Assembly (NCBI GenBank): GCA_023386855.1
Contig: JAEWIW010000224.1
Coordinates: forward strand, 1 to 12,243
Length of the DNA: 12,243 bases
Origin: Bacteroidota bacterium
GTDB taxonomy: Bacteria; Bacteroidota; Bacteroidia; Chitinophagales; Chitinophagaceae
Reading direction: 5' to 3'
The stretch's first letter is position 1; each line of letters starts with the position of its first letter. Shown one piece after another: positions 7,498 through 12,243 of this stretch. The position numbers and the translations under genes were made by a program. The notes under the pieces were generated by a model. That model did no database searches. It saw nothing but the letters and a program-made list of their open reading frames with translations, and was not told the origin of the DNA.

Positions 7498-7542
7498 GAC
7501 CCCGTGGCACGGGGGCGTGGCACGCCCCCGTGCCACGGGGTC
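7498..7542. repeat. Perfect 45-base GC-rich palindrome between convergent genes
   Basis: Bases 7498-7519 are the exact reverse complement of 7521-7542 around a single central G at 7520. Of 45 bases, 37 are G or C. Inside are three copies of the 9-mer CGTGGCACG or its complement, centred at 7507, 7520 and 7533, exactly 13 bases apart. The strand can therefore fold either as one long hairpin or as smaller hairpins. It sits 6 bases after the isocitrate dehydrogenase stop and 3 bases before the stop of the convergent SUI1 gene. It may act as a two-way transcription barrier, but no T-run follows directly on either strand. Its composition and perfection also suit a dispersed palindromic repeat. Confidence 0.92.
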
Positions 7543-7545
7543 AAA

Positions 7546-7899
7546 TCAACCGGCTTTTTTGGTTTGCACATACCCGTTCTTCAAAAGGTATTGCAGCACT
7601 TTATCCCGGTGATCGCCCTGGATGATCATTTCGCCATCTTTCGCAGATCCGCCGGTTCCACAATTATTTTTCAGGGCTTTCGCCAGTTTTTCCAATTCTT
7701 CCACAGGCCCCCGGAAACCTCTCACCACTGTAGCCGTTTTTCCTCCACGATGCCTGGTTTCCAGCCAGATCCTTAACACCTGTTCCCCGGGTGACAACAG
7801 TTCTTCATTTTCCGCGTCTTCTTCCACCCTGAAATTGGGGTCGGTACTATACACCAGGGGACTGCTATTCCCCGGACGCTTTTTCTTACTCATAACCAT
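7546..7899 (-). CDS. SUI1/eIF1-like translation factor (YciH family)
   Basis: This encodes a 117-residue protein with a C-terminal SUI1 domain, the fold of eukaryotic initiation factor eIF1 and of E. coli YciH, which affects the accuracy of translation initiation. The domain covers about residues 42-112: LRIWLETRHRGGKTATVVRG, then a helix ELEKLAKALKNNCG, the hallmark CGTGGSAKDGEMIIQGDH (84-101) and KVLQYLLKNGY. The N-terminal 35-40 residues are charged and low in hydrophobics, as in other bacterial members. The frame starts M-V-M-S-K-K-K; the ATG at 7893 is an equally plausible start. It ends next to the palindrome at 7498-7542 and lies 39 bases downstream of nadC on the same strand, so it may be transcribed with nadC. 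Confidence 0.93.
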   Translation of the reverse strand: MVMSKKKRPGNSSPLVYSTDPNFRVEEDAENEELLSPGEQVLRIWLETRHRGGKTATVVRGFRGPVEELEKLAKALKNNCGTGGSAKDGEMIIQGDHRDKVLQYLLKNGYVQTKKAG

Positions 7900-7938
7900 T
7901 AAAGAATAATGTGATAAAATTAATATGCGGATACCTGT

Positions 7939-8793
7939 TTACACCAACAATGCTTTCAAACTGAGATCAAGGCTTTTTGCCTGGTGGATCAATGCACCTA
8001 CACTAACAAAAGTAACACCGGTACCTGCATAGGCTTCTATATTATCAAGGTTGATTCCACCACTGGCTTCTGTTTCATAACGGCCATCTATAAACGAAAC
8101 TGCTTCACGTACCTGTTCAACCGTAAAATTATCGAGCATGATCCTGTCAACCTTTCCATTGGCCACCACTCTTTTTACTTCTTCAATGCTGCGTGTTTCC
8201 ACTTCAATCTTCAATCCCTGTTTATCTTTCTGAACATAGTGCCATGCAAGATCAATAGCTTTTTCCAACCCGCCGGCATAATCAATATGATTATCCTTCA
8301 GCATGATCATATCATATAATCCCATACGATGATTCAACCCACCACCAATCCTTACCGCTTCTTTTTCAAGCAACCTGAAATTCGGTGTGGTTTTCCGTGT
8401 ATCAAGAATCTTCGTTGTATAATCCTTTAGCTTTTCCGCGTAAGTATGGGTAAGGGTTGCAATACCACTCATTCGCTGCATGCAATTCAGCACAAGCCTT
8501 TCACAGGTAAGAATGGTATGAATGGATGCAAATACTTCAAAAGCTGTTGCACCGGCCTGCATGAATTCACCATCTTGTTTATGTGCATTAAAAATGACCT
8601 GCGACTCTCTACGCCTGAATATTTTTTCTGCCACTTCAACACCTGCAAGAATTCCATCCTGTTTGATCTTTAATATCGCCTTCCCTTTTGCATCGGAAGG
8701 GATACAACATAAAGTGGAATGGTCCCCATCACCAATATCTTCTATCAATGCCTGGTCGATCAATAAATTCAACTGCTCATCAAAAGATTTCAT
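7939..8793 (-). CDS. nadC: Nicotinate-nucleotide pyrophosphorylase, carboxylating (quinolinate phosphoribosyltransferase)
   Basis: NadC joins quinolinate to PRPP and decarboxylates it to nicotinate mononucleotide, the point where the aspartate and tryptophan routes to NAD meet. The 284-residue length is standard. Motifs appear in order: EDIGDGDHST near 18-27, CERLVLNCMQRMSGIAT at 97-113 (Arg99, Arg107), DTRKTTPNFR at 131-140 (Arg133, Lys134), GGGLNHRMGLYDMIMLKDNH at 150-169 (His155, Arg156, Lys166), IEVET near 196-200, IMLDN near 218-222, and EASGGI near 242-247. All phosphate- and quinolinate-binding basic residues I would expect are present. The upstream neighbour on the same strand is a DUF4783-type secreted protein, with a terminator between them; the SUI1 gene follows 39 bases downstream. 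Confidence 0.96.
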   Translation of the reverse strand: MKSFDEQLNLLIDQALIEDIGDGDHSTLCCIPSDAKGKAILKIKQDGILAGVEVAEKIFRRRESQVIFNAHKQDGEFMQAGATAFEVFASIHTILTCERLVLNCMQRMSGIATLTHTYAEKLKDYTTKILDTRKTTPNFRLLEKEAVRIGGGLNHRMGLYDMIMLKDNHIDYAGGLEKAIDLAWHYVQKDKQGLKIEVETRSIEEVKRVVANGKVDRIMLDNFTVEQVREAVSFIDGRYETEASGGINLDNIEAYAGTGVTFVSVGALIHQAKSLDLSLKALLV

Positions 8794-8797
8794 GGCA

Positions 8798-8805
8798 CAA
8801 ATCTA
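8798..8805 (-). promoter_or_regulatory. Candidate -7 promoter element of nadC
   Basis: On the minus strand these bases read TAGATTTG, a perfect TAnnTTTG match to the Bacteroidota -7 consensus, directly after the terminator of the upstream gene. Only four bases separate it from the nadC ATG, so a transcript starting at the usual distance would have almost no leader. No -33 TTTG is seen at normal spacing, so this could be chance in AT-rich DNA. Confidence 0.35.
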
Positions 8806-8840
8806 GCTTATGTTTGAATGAATGAGGTATTAGCATAAAA

Positions 8841-8873
8841 AATAAAGGCCATGCATGGAGCATAGCCTTTATT
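8841..8873 (-). terminator. Intrinsic terminator downstream of the DUF4783-type gene
   Basis: Bases 8841-8854 pair with 8860-8873 (13 pairs and one C-A mismatch at 8850/8864) around a five-base loop. Read on the minus strand the stem is AATAAAGGC/GCCTTTATT-like and runs into a T-rich tail (TTATTTTTTATGC). It lies 43 bases after the stop at 8916 and before the nadC start. That placement suggests nadC has its own promoter. Confidence 0.75.
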
Positions 8874-8915
8874 CAATTTGATGTTCAGTTGCATAACAAT
8901 GCAAGCTGGTTATTG

Positions 8916-9305
8916 TCATTTATCGGATTGAAAAGCAATTTCCTGTACCACCTGGTCTTTTCCCTTCATTTTCATATACAACTTCGTTCTGAAATTGCCA
9001 TTCTTTGTTTGCAGCAGGCCAATACAGAACTGCGAACCATTGGTTTCACCGGAATGCTTAACCGTAAAACCTTTTACAGGGTTTTCACGGAAGAATTCCC
9101 TCAATACCATTTCAGCCTGGTTACGGCTATAGTTATCTGTTTTATCCGGGAGGGAAACATCCACCCGTGAATCGAAATATTTTGCGAGCTGGCTTGAATT
9201 ACCGGACTTTAATGCACTGATGACCTGGTCGATAGAATATTCAGGCCTGAAGGACATCAGGAAAAAAGCGAACCCTGCAATGGCAAACCCTAAAAATTTT
9301 TTCAT
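8916..9305 (-). CDS. DUF4783-type secreted protein (NTF2-like), function unknown
   Basis: This is a 129-residue protein with an N-terminal signal sequence: MKKFLGFAIAGFAFFLMSF is a short basic start plus a hydrophobic stretch, with no lipobox cysteine. The mature part matches what I recall of the Bacteroidota DUF4783 family: IDQVISALKSGNSSQLAKYF, a YSRNQAEMVLREFF helix, HSGETNGSQFCIGLL and a NGNFRTKLYMKMKG strand. The pattern is that of an NTF2-like alpha+beta cone acting in the periplasm. No biochemical role is known to me. Members of this family are often found next to nadC in Bacteroidota, as here, but a periplasmic protein cannot act directly on the cytosolic NadC reaction. The family call is from memory of the pattern and is less certain than the secreted location. 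Confidence 0.8.
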   Translation of the reverse strand: MKKFLGFAIAGFAFFLMSFRPEYSIDQVISALKSGNSSQLAKYFDSRVDVSLPDKTDNYSRNQAEMVLREFFRENPVKGFTVKHSGETNGSQFCIGLLQTKNGNFRTKLYMKMKGKDQVVQEIAFQSDK

Positions 9306-9441
9306 GGTTATGATTTACGTGAGCTGTTTGGCTAAAAACATGCCAATTTACTACAGCTTTTCCCTAAAATAAAATCGACCCTGTTAATTGTCTTACCTTT
9401 GCGGGCGTCTATAAGAATTTTAACACACATCGTCAATTATC
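9306..9441. promoter_or_regulatory. Divergent promoter region, DUF4783-type gene / gpmI
   Basis: This 136-base AT-rich gap separates outward-facing genes. On the plus strand TACCTTTG at 9394-9401 is a perfect TAnnTTTG -7 match, giving gpmI an untranslated leader of roughly 35 bases. On the minus strand TAAATTGG upstream of the secreted-protein gene is a one-mismatch candidate. I see no -33 partner at normal spacing and no operator-like repeat. Confidence 0.4.
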
Positions 9442-10962
9442 ATGTCTTCAAAAAAGGTCATCCTCGTAATTATGGACGGCTGGGGACTCGGACAGGTTCC
9501 TGCCTCAGATGCAATCCGCCATGCAAACGTCCCTTTTGTCAGTTCATTGTACAGCCAGTACCCCAATTCAACCCTGGTAACCTGCGGTGAAGCTGTAGGA
9601 CTGCCAGAAGGTCAAATGGGCAACTCCGAAGTGGGTCATCTTAACCTCGGTGCAGGAAGGATCGTTTACCAGGAATTGCAACGAATTAATGTTGCCGTTC
9701 GTGATGGTTCCTTTGCAAAAAACCCTTCCCTGCTAAATGCTATAAGCACTGCAAAAATCAATAATAAAAAACTTCACCTGTTGGGCCTTGTCAGTGATGG
9801 CGGTGTGCATTCGCATATCAATCACCTGATGGCCATCCTTGATGTATGTAAGGAACAGGGACTTGAAAAAGTATTTGTTCATGCTTTCACCGATGGACGT
9901 GATACCGATCCTAAAAGCGGGCTTGGATTTGTTTCCACCGTCCAGGAGCATATGAATAAAACTGTTGGAAAATTTGCAACCGTAAGCGGAAGGTATTTTG
10001 CCATGGACAGGGACAAGCGCTGGGAAAGAGTAAAGCTTGCCTATGACGCACTGGTTAATGGACTTGGAGAATATTCAGACAGCGCATTGCAGGCTGTCAG
10101 TCATGCCTATGCGAACAATATCACCGATGAATTCATCAAGCCCACCGTACTGAGAGAAAATGGCCACCCGGTTGCCCTGGTGGAGAACGGAGATGTTGCC
10201 ATCTGTTTTAATTTCAGGACCGACCGTTGCAGGGAAATCACACAGGTGCTTACGCAAACGGATATGCCAGACTTTGGTATGAAGAAGCTTGATCTTCATT
10301 ATACCACCATGACGGAATATGACAAAACATACAAGAATGTTCACGTCATTTTTGAAACCGATAACCTGAACAATACACTTGGTGAAGTATTGCAGGCAAA
10401 TGGTAAAAAACAGATCCGCATCGCGGAAACTGAAAAATACCCGCATGTAACTTTCTTCTTCAGCGGTGGACGTGAAATGCCTTTTGAAGGCGAGAAAAGG
10501 ATCATGGAGCCATCACCTAAAGTGGCAACTTATGATCTTAAACCAGAAATGAGTGCTGTTGAGATCACCGATGCTATTGTGCCTGAAATTGAACAGGAAA
10601 CCAGTGACTTTATTTGCCTGAACTTCGCCAATGCTGATATGGTTGGACATACAGGTGTTTTCCCAGCTGCTATCAAAGCGGTTGAAACAGTTGATGCCTG
10701 TGTAAAAAGGGTTGTTACAGCTGCGCTGGAACATGGTTATACCGTTTTCCTCACTGCCGATCATGGCAACGCGGATTATATGATCAACAGCGATGGCACT
10801 CCCAATACTGCACATACGTTGAACCTTGTTCCTTTCTTCATCATTGATAAAGACTGGAAAGGAAATATCAAACCAGGTAAACTTGGTGATATTGCACCCA
10901 CCATTCTAACCATGATGGGATTGCCCATACCAGCTGAAATGACGGGCAACGTGCTGATCTAA
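9442..10962 (+). CDS. gpmI: 2,3-bisphosphoglycerate-independent phosphoglycerate mutase
   Basis: This cytosolic, manganese-dependent glycolytic enzyme interconverts 3- and 2-phosphoglycerate through a phosphoserine intermediate. The 506-residue length is standard. Active-site residues match the Bacillus-type enzyme: Asp12 in VILVIMDGWG, nucleophile Ser62 in GNSEVGHLNLGAGR, His123 in GGVHSHINHL, DGRDT at 151-155, Arg184 and Arg190, Arg259 and Arg262 in NFRTDR, Lys332, Asp399 and His403 in ANADMVGHTG, Asp440-His441 in ADHGNAD, and His458. The alkaline-phosphatase-like metal domain is split around the phosphotransferase insert (about 80-310) as expected. The ATG at 9442 is the first in frame, and the conserved KKVILVIMDG follows at once. 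A TonB-dependent receptor gene follows after only 16 bases and may share its transcript. Confidence 0.96.
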   Translation: MSSKKVILVIMDGWGLGQVPASDAIRHANVPFVSSLYSQYPNSTLVTCGEAVGLPEGQMGNSEVGHLNLGAGRIVYQELQRINVAVRDGSFAKNPSLLNAISTAKINNKKLHLLGLVSDGGVHSHINHLMAILDVCKEQGLEKVFVHAFTDGRDTDPKSGLGFVSTVQEHMNKTVGKFATVSGRYFAMDRDKRWERVKLAYDALVNGLGEYSDSALQAVSHAYANNITDEFIKPTVLRENGHPVALVENGDVAICFNFRTDRCREITQVLTQTDMPDFGMKKLDLHYTTMTEYDKTYKNVHVIFETDNLNNTLGEVLQANGKKQIRIAETEKYPHVTFFFSGGREMPFEGEKRIMEPSPKVATYDLKPEMSAVEITDAIVPEIEQETSDFICLNFANADMVGHTGVFPAAIKAVETVDACVKRVVTAALEHGYTVFLTADHGNADYMINSDGTPNTAHTLNLVPFFIIDKDWKGNIKPGKLGDIAPTILTMMGLPIPAEMTGNVLI

Positions 10963-10978
10963 GCATTAAACATTTTCC

Positions 10979-12243
10979 ATGAAAATATTTTTTTTCATGG
11001 CCGCTATCCTGGCAGGGTTTACAGTACCCGGCCAGGAGCCGGCCGACACCAGTATTCGAGAACAGGAACTGGAAGAAGTGGTCATTTCTGCCAACCGCTT
11101 TGCAGAAAAAAGAAAGAATATTGCCCAGCAGATCACGGTGATCAGTAACAGGCAGATCAGCACCATGAATGCACAGAATACCGGCGACCTGCTAATGAGC
11201 TCAGGTAAGGTTTTCGTTCAAAAAAGTCAACAGGGAGGAAGCAGTCCTGTCATCCGTGGATTTGAAGCAAGCAGGATACTCATTGTTGTAGATGGTGTTC
11301 GTTTGAACAATGCCATGTACCGGTCTGGCCACCTGCAAAACATCATTACTGTTGACCAGAATATGCTCGAAAGAGTGGAGGTGTTGTATGGACCGGCATC
11401 AACGATTTACGGCAGTGATGCGCTTGGCGGAGTGATTCATCTTCGGACCAGGATGCCCTCGTTGAGTAAGGATAAAATATTATTCTCGGGAAATGCCTTT
11501 GCACGTTACTCTTCTGCCAACAACGAAAAAACCCTGCATGCCGACCTTTCTGTAGCTGGTAAAAAACTGGCATCACTTACTTCTTTTACTTCGAGTGATT
11601 TTTCCGATATGAAGATGGGTAGTCATGATCATAAAGATTACCCGGGTTTTGGAAGGCGACAATCTTATGTACAGCGGGTAAATAACCAGGATGTAATAAT
11701 AACCAATGAAGATGATCGCATACAAAGATTTTCAGGATATAAACAATGGGATTTTCTTCAAAAAATATTATTTAAACCTTCAGACCGCATTTCGCATACC
11801 CTGAACTTCCAGCTTTCATCTTCCGGGAACATACCGAGGTACGACCGGTTAACCGATATACGGAACGGCCAGCCAAGATATGCCGAATGGTATTATGGAC
11901 CGCAGAACAGGAGTCTTATAGCATATGAATTCAATGCACAGCAATTACAAGCATTCTTCCAGGAAGCAAGGATTACCGCAAACTACCAGCATATACATGA
12001 ATCGCGCCACCAGCGCGGCTTTCAAAGCAATATACTGGATAACAGGAAAGAAAATCTTGGAGTATATGCCTTTTCATTGGATGCAAGGAGAAAATGGAAA
12101 AACCATGAATGGAATATAGGCACCGATGCACAATGGAATGACCTGAATTCAACTGCATCCAGGAAGGATATCGTTTCTGGAAGTACAGGCAAACTCGATT
12201 CAAGGTATCCCGATGGAGTGAATTTCATGAATTATGCAGGTGT
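10979..12243 (+). CDS. TonB-dependent outer-membrane receptor, N-terminal part (runs off right edge)
   Basis: The frame from the ATG at 10979 is open for 421 codons to the end of the window. A signal peptide (MKIFFFMAAILAGFTVPGQ) is followed by a TonB-box-like segment, LEEVVISANR at 31-40. A full plug domain then runs to about residue 160: QITVISNRQI, VIRGFEASRILIVVDGVRLN near 91-110, MLERVEVLYGPASTIYGSDA near 129-148, and ALGGVIHLRT. The rest has the aromatic, alternating pattern of beta-barrel strands. There is no carboxypeptidase-like domain before the plug, so it is not a SusC-type glycan receptor. The RGFE-R-LIVVDGVRLNNA block resembles heme/hemoglobin and siderophore receptors, so an iron-containing ligand is my best guess; a cobalamin-type ligand is possible. 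The C-terminal barrel is missing. Confidence 0.9.
   Translation, partial: MKIFFFMAAILAGFTVPGQEPADTSIREQELEEVVISANRFAEKRKNIAQQITVISNRQISTMNAQNTGDLLMSSGKVFVQKSQQGGSSPVIRGFEASRILIVVDGVRLNNAMYRSGHLQNIITVDQNMLERVEVLYGPASTIYGSDALGGVIHLRTRMPSLSKDKILFSGNAFARYSSANNEKTLHADLSVAGKKLASLTSFTSSDFSDMKMGSHDHKDYPGFGRRQSYVQRVNNQDVIITNEDDRIQRFSGYKQWDFLQKILFKPSDRISHTLNFQLSSSGNIPRYDRLTDIRNGQPRYAEWYYGPQNRSLIAYEFNAQQLQAFFQEARITANYQHIHESRHQRGFQSNILDNRKENLGVYAFSLDARRKWKNHEWNIGTDAQWNDLNSTASRKDIVSGSTGKLDSRYPDGVNFMNYAG

Noticed and set aside
7504..7776. Plus-strand open frame starting in the GC palindrome
   Set aside because: It overlaps the SUI1 gene in antisense and begins inside the palindrome; no domain or start signal supports it.

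Overview
The window looks like chromosomal core DNA from a Bacteroidota bacterium, probably in or near Chitinophagaceae. The evidence is the gene content (a DUF4783-type lipidless secreted protein upstream of nadC, a long-form isocitrate dehydrogenase, an OPT-family transporter, a TonB-dependent receptor), starts without clear Shine-Dalgarno sequences, and several TAnnTTTG hexamer-like -7 elements ahead of genes. Base composition looks even across the genes. I see no phage, plasmid, transposase or CRISPR sequence.

Layout, left to right. Positions 1-1559 (minus strand) hold purD followed 16 bases later by the start of a tryptophan 2,3-dioxygenase gene that runs off the left edge. purD is complete in every respect except one: its 18th codon, where the family normally has tryptophan, is TGA. 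Positions 1692-5523 (plus strand) carry two unrelated peptide transporters in tandem, a POT-family proton symporter and an OPT-family transporter, separated by a 25-bp-stem hairpin built from 7-base repeats. A convergent apaG (minus, 5529-5915) is divergent from an isocitrate dehydrogenase gene (plus, 6034-7491) whose cofactor-site residues point to NAD rather than NADP. A perfect 45-base, 82% GC palindrome lies between that gene and the convergent SUI1/YciH gene. nadC and the DUF4783-type gene follow on the minus strand, with a clear terminator between them. From 9442 the plus strand carries gpmI and then a TonB-dependent receptor that is open to the right edge.

Together the genes are mostly housekeeping metabolism: purine synthesis (purD), glycolysis (gpmI), TCA cycle (isocitrate dehydrogenase) and NAD synthesis. 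Tryptophan dioxygenase is the first step and NadC the last pathway-specific step of making NAD from tryptophan, so the window touches both ends of that route, though the two genes are not adjacent. The transporters and the receptor suggest a cell that takes up peptides and an iron or heme-type ligand.

I did not find a new multi-gene system. The items most worth a second look are the purD nonsense codon, the two intergenic palindromic elements, and the NAD-type signature in the isocitrate dehydrogenase.
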